Source: Brevibacillus reuszeri | GTDB lineage: Bacteria; Bacillota; Bacilli; Brevibacillales; Brevibacillaceae | NCBI RefSeq assembly: GCF_001187725.1 | Contig: NZ_LGIQ01000011.1 | Coordinates: 842,017 to 906,016, forward strand | DNA length: 64,000 bases | Reading direction: 5' to 3' | In this document: in pieces, positions 1 through 8,124 of the stretch | How the letters are laid out: the number at the start of each line of letters is the position of its first letter | Position numbering within the stretch: position 1 is the stretch's first letter | Program-made: the position numbers and the translations under genes | Notes under the pieces: generated by a model | Seen by the model: the letters and a program-made list of their open reading frames with translations, nothing else | The model's database searches: none | What the model was told of the DNA's origin: nothing

Positions 1-582
1 GTGTATATCTATCAGAGCGAAGTCCCGGGTCCGTTGGAGTTCGATGCTGTTGAGTCGCCTTATGGAACAGTCCCGCTCAGTTTTACCCATCACTTGCTCG
101 CCCAAAAGCCGCTCATCACACCTGGGGGCAGCGTCCGTATTGTAGATTCCCGCAATTTTCCGATCTCGCAAACGATTGCAGCAGCCCTTGTTGAGATACA
201 TCCGGGTGCGATGCGAGAGCTGCATTGGCATCCAAACAACGATGAATGGCAGTATTACATTTCGGGGCAGGCGCGCATGACTGTTTTTGACGGCAACGGA
301 ACGGCTCGTACCTTTGACTATCGGGCTGGCGATGTCGGTTACGTACCTTTTGCAACAGGTCATTACATCCAAAATACAAGCAATCAGACTGTATGGTTTC
401 TGGAAATGTTCAAAAGCAACCGCTTTGTCGATGTGTCTTTGAATCAATGGATGGCACTCACCCCACACGAGCTCGTTGCGTCAAATCTGAATGTAGGACC
501 GGAGCTGATCGATGCTCTGCGCAAGCAAAAATGGCCCGTGGTCAAATATCCGGGCTATGGCTACGATCCGCCCAGTGAATGA
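1..582 (+). CDS. Oxalate decarboxylase-like bicupin, C-terminal part (5' end outside window)
   Basis: The reading frame is open from base 1, so the GTG there is most likely an internal Val and the gene starts before the window. The 193 visible residues match the second cupin domain of bicupin oxalate decarboxylases (about 380 residues in B. subtilis OxdC), which split oxalate to formate and CO2 with Mn. The metal motif is visible: H75, H77 and E82 in HWHPNNDEWQYY, and a downstream His at about 121 in FATGHYIQN. The C-terminus ends GYGYDPPSE. With only half of the protein visible, oxalate oxidase or another bicupin cannot be excluded. It is followed by a structured intergenic region and a terminator. 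Confidence 0.8.
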   Translation: MYIYQSEVPGPLEFDAVESPYGTVPLSFTHHLLAQKPLITPGGSVRIVDSRNFPISQTIAAALVEIHPGAMRELHWHPNNDEWQYYISGQARMTVFDGNGTARTFDYRAGDVGYVPFATGHYIQNTSNQTVWFLEMFKSNRFVDVSLNQWMALTPHELVASNLNVGPELIDALRKQKWPVVKYPGYGYDPPSE

Positions 583-596
583 ACAGCATAAGAAAA

Positions 597-700
597 CCTC
601 TATCGAGGCTTCCTCAAGGAGGAGCGACCGCGTTTTAGCGGAAAGTTTCCATGCGCTCCAGAATTCATAAGCGTCGCGCTTATAAATTCTTATACGTTGA
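597..700. repeat. Highly structured intergenic element
   Basis: Nested palindromes fill the gap between the cupin gene and the KimA gene. GGAGCG (621-626) can pair with CGCTCC (654-659), enclosing CCGC/GCGG (628-631 with 638-641) and GGAAA/TTTCC (640-644 with 646-650). A second long hairpin is GAATT-ATAAGCG at 661-673 with CGCTTAT-AATTC at 677-689, which has one mismatch. There is no credible ORF. It could be a dispersed repeat of the genome or a structured 3' UTR; nothing identical was seen elsewhere in the window. Confidence 0.45.
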
Positions 701-733
701 AAAACTGTCCGCAAGCTGACGGACAGTTTTTTG
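701..733. terminator. Bidirectional Rho-independent terminator
   Basis: AAAACTGTCC (701-710) pairs with GGACAGTTTT (721-730) and a T run follows. The A run on the other side makes it usable for both the rightward cupin gene and the leftward kimA-like gene ending at 744. Confidence 0.8.
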
Positions 734-743
734 CTACGTAGTC

Positions 744-2561
744 TCATTTTTTCAGACGATAAGGCACAGTCGCAATCTTGACGTCCTGCCTGGCAAACAG
801 GTAGGCGCGCAGGAAAAAGCTTGTTTGGTTATGCAGCAGATTATGCCACCATCGCTTCGTAATAAACTGTGGAATCATGACTGTCACATGGTCCGTTTCT
901 GCCTTTTTCCATTCGACCGTATCAATAAATTTAAATAGCGGCTTAATAATACTGCGGTAATGGGAGCGAAGAATTATCAACCGCACGCCTGGGTTCCACT
1001 GCTCCCACTTCTCCCCCATTTTCTTCTTCTCCTCCTCACTAAAGGCCACGTAGACAGCAACGATGTCATCTGACAAGGATTGGGCATAGCTAATCGTATT
1101 TTTCACAACCTGTGAGATGCCAGCCACTGGAATGACAATCACACTTCCTTTTGGCTGTGGTTTTTCTGTTGTGACATCCAGTCGTAGCTCTTCCGCCAAG
1201 TCTTTGTAATGCCCATTGATCTTGCGGAAAATGAAAATCACGATGGGAAGGAAGATGAAAATCGTCCATACATGAGTAAACTTTGTAATCAGGAAGATGA
1301 GACAAATGGTCAAGGTCGTAAGCATGCCAATCGTATTCAAGATAAAAGGAGTCAGCCATCCTGCTGGCTTATTGGTCACCCAACGCTTCATCATCCCTCC
1401 CTGTGACAACGTAAACGGAATGAACACGCCGAGCGCATATAACGGAATTAAATTTTCCGTTTCTCCTCCAAAGGAAATTACCAGAACAGAGGACAGCACG
1501 CCTAAAAAAATGATCCCGTTGGAAAAGCCAAGACGATCTCCACGAACCATGAACATATTAGGCATGAATCTGTCCTTTGCCAGCATAAAGGCAAGCAGTG
1601 GAAAGGCAGCAAACGCCGTATTGGCAGCGAGGAACAAGATTAAAGCCGTAACGGCCTGGATGAAGTAATAAATCACTCCCCTGCCGAACACAGCGGACGC
1701 GATTTGCGATACCACCGTTTCCTTCGGGTTTGGTGCGATTCCGTATGCATAAGCCAGCAAACTGATGCCTGTGAACATCACTCCGAGAATCAGTCCCATC
1801 ATGATGAGCGTCAAAGCGGCATTTCTTGGCGCAGGATTTCTGAAATTGGGAATCGCATTCGATACGGCCTCTACTCCGGTTAACGCCGAGCACCCCGAAC
1901 TAAATGCCCGCAACAGCAAAAATAACGTGATCCCTGGAACAGCTACACCATAAACGGGTGTTTGCGCATGTACATTACCGGCGATCCATTGAAATCCACC
2001 ACCGATAATCAATAAAAAAATGGCGGCGACAAACAAATAGACCGGATACATTAGAATCGTTGCTGATTCGGTGATCCCTCGCAAATTTAACACGGTGACT
2101 GAGACAATCATGAGCAGAGCAATCAGCACACGATGATCATGCAGCACGGGAAAAGCGGAGGTAATGGCATCTGTTGCCGCTGACGTACTCACTGCAACGG
2201 TCAAAATATAATCCACGAGTAGTGAACCACCCGCTACCAGTCCGATCGAGGTCCCGAAATTGTCTTTTGCCACGATGTACGCCCCGCCACCTGCCGGATA
2301 GGCAAAAATCGTTTGACGGTACGACAAAATAAGGATCGTTAAAAGGCCAAGAACCGCCAGCGATATCGGGAGGGAATACCATAGGGCCACCGCTCCCATG
2401 GTGACCAGCACGAGCAAAATTTGTTCCGTTCCGTAGGCTACAGAAGACAGCGCATCAGATGACAGAACCGCTAGCGCCTTGAGCTTATTTAACTTTTCTT
2501 CCCCTAGCTCATTCGATTTCATCGGTCTGCCGATGATGACTCGTTTAAAACCCGGTATCAT
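744..2561 (-). CDS. kimA: KimA/YdaO-type potassium importer (APC/KUP superfamily)
   Basis: Predicted 605-residue integral membrane protein that imports K+ with protons. The N-terminus carries the family pattern VIIGRPMKSNELGEEKLNKL followed by SSDALSSVAYG, then about 12 hydrophobic segments and a soluble C-terminal domain over roughly the last 150 residues, as in B. subtilis KimA (607 aa). The ATG at 2561 was chosen because AAGGAG lies 7 bases upstream and the length then matches the family; an ATG further upstream (2582) would add 7 residues. In B. subtilis kimA sits behind a c-di-AMP riboswitch. Only about 160 bp separate this gene from the divergent DoxX gene and I see no such riboswitch. 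The protein itself can be inhibited by c-di-AMP in relatives. Confidence 0.85.
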   Translation of the reverse strand: MIPGFKRVIIGRPMKSNELGEEKLNKLKALAVLSSDALSSVAYGTEQILLVLVTMGAVALWYSLPISLAVLGLLTILILSYRQTIFAYPAGGGAYIVAKDNFGTSIGLVAGGSLLVDYILTVAVSTSAATDAITSAFPVLHDHRVLIALLMIVSVTVLNLRGITESATILMYPVYLFVAAIFLLIIGGGFQWIAGNVHAQTPVYGVAVPGITLFLLLRAFSSGCSALTGVEAVSNAIPNFRNPAPRNAALTLIMMGLILGVMFTGISLLAYAYGIAPNPKETVVSQIASAVFGRGVIYYFIQAVTALILFLAANTAFAAFPLLAFMLAKDRFMPNMFMVRGDRLGFSNGIIFLGVLSSVLVISFGGETENLIPLYALGVFIPFTLSQGGMMKRWVTNKPAGWLTPFILNTIGMLTTLTICLIFLITKFTHVWTIFIFLPIVIFIFRKINGHYKDLAEELRLDVTTEKPQPKGSVIVIPVAGISQVVKNTISYAQSLSDDIVAVYVAFSEEEKKKMGEKWEQWNPGVRLIILRSHYRSIIKPLFKFIDTVEWKKAETDHVTVMIPQFITKRWWHNLLHNQTSFFLRAYLFARQDVKIATVPYRLKK

Positions 2562-2678
2562 GCTCATTCTCCTTATGAACATTTTTACGTTAGCTTCCCC
2601 TTTTCTCCCATCAAATAACAAGCAGATTCGCTTGCTTGAACATGAATAGTCTCGTCTCCTTTTGGACAGTAACTAACA

Positions 2679-2705
2679 TAAGTGATCGCACGCTACTGTC
2701 ACTTA
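2679..2705. promoter_or_regulatory. Inverted repeat upstream of the DoxX gene
   Basis: TAAGTGA (2679-2685) and TCACTTA (2699-2705) form a perfect 7-bp dyad with a 13-bp spacer, ending about 10 bp before the Shine-Dalgarno of the DoxX gene. The position suits a repressor operator. DoxX genes in Bacilli are often under thiol or quinone sensors such as YodB or MhqR; the link here is inference. Confidence 0.35.
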
Positions 2706-2723
2706 CGAAAGGTGATGAACATC

Positions 2724-3104
2724 ATGGTTGATCTCGGATTACTACTTATTCGTCTTGTCTTGGGTTTAAGCTTTGTCGGGCATGGGAGTCAAAAATTGTT
2801 CGGGTGGTTTGGTGGACATGGGATCAAGGGGACCGGTGGCTGGATGGAGTCAGTCGGGATTAAACCAGGTGTCCTCATGGCGACCATCGCGGGGATACTC
2901 GAATTTGTGGGCGGTCTTCTCTTTGCTTCGGGCTTGTTTTTCACACTTGGTGCAGCCATGATCGTGATCGCCATGCTCGGCGCCATGAAGGTACACCTGC
3001 CGAATGGTTATTGGATCGATAAAGGCGGTATTGAATATTTGGTCGTCATCATTGCGGTAGCCGTTGGTTTGGCTCTCATCGGACCAGGCGTGTATTCGCT
3101 GTAG
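2724..3104 (+). CDS. DoxX family membrane protein
   Basis: Small 126-residue integral membrane protein with about four hydrophobic helices. The N-terminal LGLLLIRLVLGLSFVGHGSQ followed by KLFGWFGGHG is typical of the DoxX/YphA family, whose Bacillus members (CatD, MhqP) are linked to quinone and thiol stress. The ATG at 2724 is preceded by AAAGGTG at about 9 bp, better than upstream in-frame starts. Monocistronic; a terminator follows directly. Function within the family is not settled. Confidence 0.8.
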   Translation: MVDLGLLLIRLVLGLSFVGHGSQKLFGWFGGHGIKGTGGWMESVGIKPGVLMATIAGILEFVGGLLFASGLFFTLGAAMIVIAMLGAMKVHLPNGYWIDKGGIEYLVVIIAVAVGLALIGPGVYSL

Positions 3105-3126
3105 GTTTTGCATACTTACCCTTCCA

Positions 3127-3168
3127 CAAAAAAGAGGCTTGGTCTCTCAAAGACCCGAGCCTCTTTTT
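3127..3168. terminator. Bidirectional terminator
   Basis: AAAAAGAGGCT...GGTCT pairs with AGACC...AGCCTCTTTTT. It is shared by the rightward DoxX gene and the leftward eight-gene operon ending at 3182. Confidence 0.85.
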
Positions 3169-3181
3169 CATGATAAGCAGA

Positions 3182-4132
3182 TTAACTGCTTTGTGTGATT
3201 TGATTCAAATGATTTTGCGGTGCTTCCATCCGCAGAATTCTCTCTATATTTTGCACGAAGAAACGGTACCTGGTTTCGTGAAACTTGGTTCCGTCAGGCA
3301 TTCCTGCCGTATGCGGGGTTAAGACAACGTTTCTCAAAGTGCGCAGTTCACTGTCCAGCGAGAGAGGCTCAACCGTAAACACATCCAGACATGCTCCGCC
3401 AATTTCCTCATTTTTAAGGGCCTCTACCAGATCAGCTTCACAGATAATCGGGCCTCTTGCAGTATTTACTAGCAACGCATCGTTTTTCATTTTACGTAAA
3501 AACTCTTTATCCACTAAATTTCGCGTCGATTCATTGAGAAAAATATTGAGCGTAATCACATCAGATTGAGCGATTAACGTATCCAAATCAACCAGCTCGA
3601 CGTCATTGCTTTGCAAGTTTTTATTGGTGTCATAAGCCAGCACCTTCATCTGAAAGGCTTTTGCGAGCTCTGCCACTCTCGATCCGATCGCACCAAAGCC
3701 GATGGTGCCAATTGTTTTTCCGCGAAGCTCGCCGCCCGTGTATGCCAGCTTCGTTTCGTCCTCTCCCTGCTTCATAAATCGATCCAGAAATGCGATGTTT
3801 TTGTAATAGCCGAGGATGAGAGCCATGATATGCTCGGCTACTGCATTGGCATTGACTCCGGCTGCATTGCTTACCCAAATCCCTTTTTTTGTACATGCCT
3901 CAATGTCCACATTGTCAAAGCCTGCTCCGGTTTGAACGAATCGCAGTTGCTCAGCTTTGCTCAGGAGCTCGTCATTTACTTCAATATGCTCGGGGATCAG
4001 CACATCTGCCTCGCTGATGAATTCCTCGATCCGCTCCGGCTCAATAATCGTAATCTGCCAATCCTGTGGAAATGATTGAATCACTCGTTCTTTCGAGGAA
4101 TCGTTAAAGTATCCTGTAATCAACACGTTCAT
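3182..4132 (-). CDS. D-isomer specific 2-hydroxyacid dehydrogenase (SerA/GyaR-like)
   Basis: 316-residue NAD(P)-dependent oxidoreductase that would interconvert a D-2-hydroxyacid and a 2-oxoacid. The Rossmann loop GFGAIG lies at 145-150. The catalytic set is complete: R226 in NTARGP, E255 in TVEP and H274 in LTPHTAG. It is the last gene of the leftward operon and starts 27 bp after the isomerase gene, behind AGAGGAG. The substrate cannot be read from the sequence. In this operon it could oxidise or reduce a hydroxyacid freed by the phosphodiesterase and HAD enzymes (inference). Confidence 0.85.
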   Translation of the reverse strand: MNVLITGYFNDSSKERVIQSFPQDWQITIIEPERIEEFISEADVLIPEHIEVNDELLSKAEQLRFVQTGAGFDNVDIEACTKKGIWVSNAAGVNANAVAEHIMALILGYYKNIAFLDRFMKQGEDETKLAYTGGELRGKTIGTIGFGAIGSRVAELAKAFQMKVLAYDTNKNLQSNDVELVDLDTLIAQSDVITLNIFLNESTRNLVDKEFLRKMKNDALLVNTARGPIICEADLVEALKNEEIGGACLDVFTVEPLSLDSELRTLRNVVLTPHTAGMPDGTKFHETRYRFFVQNIERILRMEAPQNHLNQITQSS

Positions 4133-4159
4133 ATAGACAAGCTCCTCTGTGCACAGTGT

Positions 4160-5092
4160 TTATGCATTTGCCCACGCTTCAAAGAAATGACGCTTGATAT
4201 TTGCCAGTACCAGCTTGGGCGATTCATCTTCCAGACAGCCTACTTCAAATGTAATCACTGGCTTTCTCGTTGGCTTTGGACTTTTGAAAAAGTCAATTTC
4301 TCGTAAGGTGGTAATGAACTGTGTAAGCTCGACGACGCCTACCTCCGAATCCTTGACCCCAAACGGAATATGCTTATCACCGAAATAGCTGACTTGTCTG
4401 TCTTTCCTATAACTGTTGCCGATATGGATGTGCGTTAAGTAATCCTTGGCGAGCCACAGTGATTTACGTGGGTCCTCTCCCATCAGGGGGAGATGGCTTT
4501 GATCAAGCAGCAAACCAAAATGGCTGTATTCACTGCGAATCATTCTGGCTACGTTAACCGCTTCGTGAGTAGGTCCGAGCAAGTATTTGCGGTCAAGATG
4601 CCGATCCCCAATTTCGAGTGAAATACACAGCTCGTACGATTCCGCCCTCTCTCGCGCATACTTGCACAGCTCCATTGTCGAATCAATAAACGCCTGTATG
4701 CTCTGCTGCTTGCTTTCTTCTCCTTCGAACTTCCCAGTGACGATATGCATGATTTTAGCGCCCATCTCATAGCAATGGTCAATCAGCATGTAACATTTTT
4801 GGATCGATTCGTTGCGAATAGCCGGGTCCAGGGAGCTTAGATTGATCTGTAGTTCTCTAAAAGCGTCTCCACCGTTGAAAAGGATTTCCACACCGCTATA
4901 CTGCATATACTTTCTCGCAAGCGTTCTTGCCTCTTCATCAGCGATATAGGATACCTCTACGGCAGTAAAGAAAGGGTCCTCTAGTATCGTGAGCAGGCTG
5001 GAAATCATCTGCTCGGGTCGGCTCTGTGGAAAAGGAAACAGCTTGGGAAGCACAATGCCGATACTCGCTGTTTTTTCTAGCTGATCCATCAT
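4160..5092 (-). CDS. Sugar phosphate isomerase/epimerase family TIM-barrel protein
   Basis: 310 residues of the xylose-isomerase-like AP-endonuclease-2 superfamily. Candidate metal ligands follow the usual order: Glu in SLEIGDRHLDRKY (about 160), Asp in LLLDQSHLP (about 197), His in HIHIGNSYR (about 221-223) and Glu in ITFEVGC near residue 289. No signal peptide is present. The start overlaps the stop of the upstream HAD gene by 4 bp (ATGA), which implies translational coupling. Family members isomerise or epimerise keto-sugars, or act as inosose dehydratases and hydroxypyruvate isomerases. The substrate is unknown here. Confidence 0.75.
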   Translation of the reverse strand: MMDQLEKTASIGIVLPKLFPFPQSRPEQMISSLLTILEDPFFTAVEVSYIADEEARTLARKYMQYSGVEILFNGGDAFRELQINLSSLDPAIRNESIQKCYMLIDHCYEMGAKIMHIVTGKFEGEESKQQSIQAFIDSTMELCKYARERAESYELCISLEIGDRHLDRKYLLGPTHEAVNVARMIRSEYSHFGLLLDQSHLPLMGEDPRKSLWLAKDYLTHIHIGNSYRKDRQVSYFGDKHIPFGVKDSEVGVVELTQFITTLREIDFFKSPKPTRKPVITFEVGCLEDESPKLVLANIKRHFFEAWANA

Positions 5093-5823
5093 ACTATTTT
5101 GCCGGACACGATGAGCTCAGGCAGTTCCTTCACCGTGTCGATCACATGTGTATGATAATATTTGCCCCATACCTCGATAGGAGTTGAGCCTTGCATCACG
5201 CCGATGACCGCCTTGCATCCGGCATTGTAGCCTTCCAGCATGTCCGCAGGCGTGTCGCCGAGTTTAATCACCTGTCTTACGTTTTGCACATTCAAATATT
5301 CCATCGCTTTGAAGATCATAAATGGTGCCGGGCGTCCTTTGCCTTCTGGAACCATATCGAGGTCGACAGCATAATCAATCAAGCCATTCTTCACCCAACC
5401 AAGCGATTCCATGATGACATTGTTGATGTCCCTGTGAAAGCCTGTTCCTGTCGCTACCTTGATTCCATTTGCTTTGCACCATTGCAAAGTTTCGGTAGCA
5501 CCTTCGATTTCTCGGCAATTTTCTTGATAGTACGCAATCATGTATTCCGTGTAACGCTCATACAGCTTAACGGCCTCATCATGGGTCGAAGCATCGATAT
5601 CTACCTCGAAATTTTTGAAATCAATCATGTTTCCTTTTGTTCTGGCGATTAAAAATTGGTAGAGATGAATTTTGTTAGTTCCCATATGTGTGCTGATTTC
5701 ATCTTTTGTTACGTTCAAACCGTATTCCACCGCAGCTTGGTGAAGACAATCCCTGACTCCGTTATTATCCTCAACAAGCGTTCCCGCCAGATCAAATACA
5801 GCCAATGCGATGTCGTTTTTCAT
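5089..5823 (-). CDS. HAD-superfamily hydrolase, phosphonatase-like (PhnX-related)
   Basis: 244-residue cytosolic HAD enzyme. Motif I is FDLAGT with the Asp nucleophile at 11. The position two residues later is Ala rather than the general-acid Asp of ordinary HAD phosphatases, as in phosphonoacetaldehyde hydrolase (DWAGT). The cap region has MGTNKIHL with Lys51, aligning with the Schiff-base Lys of PhnX (MGLLKIDH-type motif). Other PhnX-like blocks are GRPAPFM (163-169) and GDTPADM (D190, D194). These features favour C-P bond cleavage of a phosphonate aldehyde or ketone over plain phosphate ester hydrolysis. No AEP transaminase (PhnW) is nearby, so the substrate is unlikely to be simple 2-aminoethylphosphonate. 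It follows the lipoprotein gene and overlaps the isomerase gene. Confidence 0.75.
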   Translation of the reverse strand: MKNDIALAVFDLAGTLVEDNNGVRDCLHQAAVEYGLNVTKDEISTHMGTNKIHLYQFLIARTKGNMIDFKNFEVDIDASTHDEAVKLYERYTEYMIAYYQENCREIEGATETLQWCKANGIKVATGTGFHRDINNVIMESLGWVKNGLIDYAVDLDMVPEGKGRPAPFMIFKAMEYLNVQNVRQVIKLGDTPADMLEGYNAGCKAVIGVMQGSTPIEVWGKYYHTHVIDTVKELPELIVSGKIV

Positions 5824-5864
5824 TTTTATCTCTCCTATTCTTCTATGCTAGAATACCGCTGCAG

Positions 5865-7202
5865 CTATTGCTTCAGGGCCTTGTCGAGCTCGATTTGCGC
5901 TTTTCTCTTTGCTTCCTTCAACGCTTCTGCTGCTGGAATGTTTTCAATCAGCACCTTGTCTTTGGCCAGCTCGATCTCCGCATAAATTTTACCGCCTGTC
6001 GGATCTACAAAAGGCGCAATTCCATTCGTTTTTGCTTGTTCCAATGGTACTGACAAATACGGATTTTCCTTCAATTTATTTTGGTAAATATCTGTTTTCA
6101 CTGCGCTGTCACGAATCGGTATATAACCCGTTTCGACAGCCCAGTAAGCTGTTTTTTCGGCTTCCGAGAAGAACTTCACGAATTCCCAGGCACCTTGCTG
6201 CTGTTCTTTTGGCGACGCCTTGAACAGGTTAAACATCACAGAAGTCGCTACAGGTCTAGGTTTTTTGCCATTGAAGCCTTTTTGCATTCCCGTTGCCACT
6301 TTGGAGAAATCCAGGTCTCCTCCGTCACCAGAAGAACCTGTATAGCCTGCAGATTTTCCATTCATGACGTTATCGATGGTTTTATACCACCATTCCCAGC
6401 CATTGCCGCCGTAGACGGTATCCATGGTCTTGTCCTCATGAATCGCTTTGCGTATCTTATCCCATGCGTAAACCCATTCTTCTGAGTCGATCGTAACGGT
6501 CTTCCCGTCTGCACTGACGATATCGCCTCCAGCAGAACGCGCGTAATCAATCATGTGCTCGGCGTACCACATGATGGACCAGCCACTGATTCCTTCTTTT
6601 TCTTTGATCAGCTTGGCTGCGTCCGCTAATTGCTCAAAGCTGGTCAGAGAATTGTAGTCAATGTTGTATTTATCAAAAATATCTTTGCGGTAGTACATCA
6701 TTTGGGTAGCAACGTAGGCTGGTACACCCAGAGTCGCCTCATTGTATTTGCCTTGCTCCAATAGCAGCACATCTTCTTTTTTATACTCCGGCTGATTGAT
6801 ATACTCATCCAATGGCAGCAGGGCATCACTCTTGGCCAGCTTCATAAACTCAGGGTAGCCGTTAATCGACAATGCGGGTGGCTTGCCTGTCGCGAGCTGT
6901 GCTTGCAATGCCTGCAAGGTTTCGCTATAGGAGCCTTGAATGACAGGGACGACCTCATACTGTTGGTTTTGGTTATTAAAATCTTGAACGATTTTTTGCA
7001 TCGTCTCCCCAAGCTTGCCGCCCAGACCATAGTAGAACTCCAGTTTGACTTTTTCTTTGGAAGCTGGTGCTGTACTCGTATTTGAACTCGTATTGTTTTC
7101 CGATGAGGCTTGATTGGAGCAACCGATTACCCCGGTCATGATAAGTGCAGAACACAGAATCGAAGAAATGATGCGTTTGGCGCTTCCTTTTCGCTTCTCC
7201 AC
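5865..7202 (-). CDS. ABC transporter sugar-type substrate-binding lipoprotein (UgpB/MalE-like)
   Basis: 445-residue extracellular solute-binding protein family 1 member, anchored by lipid: n-region MEKRKGSAKR, hydrophobic stretch, then lipobox VIGC and a Ser/Asn-rich linker. The GTG at 7202 was chosen because GGGAGGGC precedes it and it gives a proper lipoprotein signal; the longer frame to 7256 puts an unlikely charged extension in front. It is encoded with two permeases and a UgpC-type ATPase. Relatives bind sugars, glycerol-3-phosphate or glycerophosphodiesters. The neighbouring phosphodiesterase and HAD enzyme suggest an organophosphorus ligand (inference). Confidence 0.85.
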   Translation of the reverse strand: MEKRKGSAKRIISSILCSALIMTGVIGCSNQASSENNTSSNTSTAPASKEKVKLEFYYGLGGKLGETMQKIVQDFNNQNQQYEVVPVIQGSYSETLQALQAQLATGKPPALSINGYPEFMKLAKSDALLPLDEYINQPEYKKEDVLLLEQGKYNEATLGVPAYVATQMMYYRKDIFDKYNIDYNSLTSFEQLADAAKLIKEKEGISGWSIMWYAEHMIDYARSAGGDIVSADGKTVTIDSEEWVYAWDKIRKAIHEDKTMDTVYGGNGWEWWYKTIDNVMNGKSAGYTGSSGDGGDLDFSKVATGMQKGFNGKKPRPVATSVMFNLFKASPKEQQQGAWEFVKFFSEAEKTAYWAVETGYIPIRDSAVKTDIYQNKLKENPYLSVPLEQAKTNGIAPFVDPTGGKIYAEIELAKDKVLIENIPAAEALKEAKRKAQIELDKALKQ

Positions 7203-7286
7203 AATGATGCCCTCCCGATAAGTAGCTATTTTGATCTCCCTTGCTTGAAAATTCATGCCTTCCAGCTAGTGCACATCACCACCTCA

Positions 7287-8114
7287 TTATTTGTTCACAT
7301 AGAGATTAGCCATGGAATGAATGATTCTTTTGCTGGCAATGGCAAGCAGAATGAGCATCGGCAGCAAGGAAATTGCACATGCCGCCATCGCTAGCGGAAA
7401 GTCCATTCCGTACCCTGCCTGGCTCATAAACAGCCTCCGCAGCCCGATGGTCACGAACATGTTTTCTTCTGACTTGATTAATAAGGATGGCCACATATAG
7501 TTGTTGTAGCTATAGATGAAGGTGATCAGCACCAGAGACGCAATTGCATTTTTGCAGTATGGAATATACACGGTAAAGATCAGCCTCAGATGACCAGCCC
7601 CATCCAGCTTTGCCGCATGAATCACATCTTTAGGCACCTGCACGAAGGATTGCCGCAGGAAAAAGATCGCAAAAATGCTGATAAATTCGCTGAGAATATA
7701 GCCCTTATGCGAATCCAGCAAATTTACCTTGGACAGAAGAATAAAGGAAGGGATATAGGTCACTGCAGATGGAAGCATGTACGTAGCGAGAATAAGTACG
7801 AAACAAAATTGCACCCATTTCTTTCGCATCGTCGTAAATACATAGGCTGCAAAAATCGCGGTAATGATTTGAAAAGCAATAATAATCAGGCTGACGTAAA
7901 TGCTGTTCCATAAATACAGAAGCATCTTGGTATCTGTAAATACACGCAAATAATTCTCAAAGTGAAAGGCTGACGGCAAAATGGATCCGCTATAAATCTC
8001 ATTTTTAGGCTTAATCGATATCAGGAACATCCAAATAAACGGAAACACCATCAATGCGCTGATGAGAGCCAGCATTGCATAGCGAATACCCGTTTTTACC
8101 TTTGCCAAGCTCAA
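7287..8114 (-). CDS. ABC transporter permease, UgpE/MalG type
   Basis: About 275-residue inner-membrane permease with six predicted helices. The EAA loop region around KLDGAGHLRLIFTVYIPYCK fits the MalG/UgpE family. The start is ambiguous: a GTG at 8123 lies 2 bp after the upstream stop, while a TTG at 8114 has GAGGTGG at good distance, so I place it at 8114. It pairs with the permease encoded just upstream to form the channel of the importer. Confidence 0.85.
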   Translation of the reverse strand: MSLAKVKTGIRYAMLALISALMVFPFIWMFLISIKPKNEIYSGSILPSAFHFENYLRVFTDTKMLLYLWNSIYVSLIIIAFQIITAIFAAYVFTTMRKKWVQFCFVLILATYMLPSAVTYIPSFILLSKVNLLDSHKGYILSEFISIFAIFFLRQSFVQVPKDVIHAAKLDGAGHLRLIFTVYIPYCKNAIASLVLITFIYSYNNYMWPSLLIKSEENMFVTIGLRRLFMSQAGYGMDFPLAMAACAISLLPMLILLAIASKRIIHSMANLYVNK

Positions 8115-8124
8115 AGCTCCCACC

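Noticed and set aside
2562..2723. c-di-AMP riboswitch before kimA
   Set aside because: The interval is short and shows no recognisable conserved core; also shared with the DoxX promoter.
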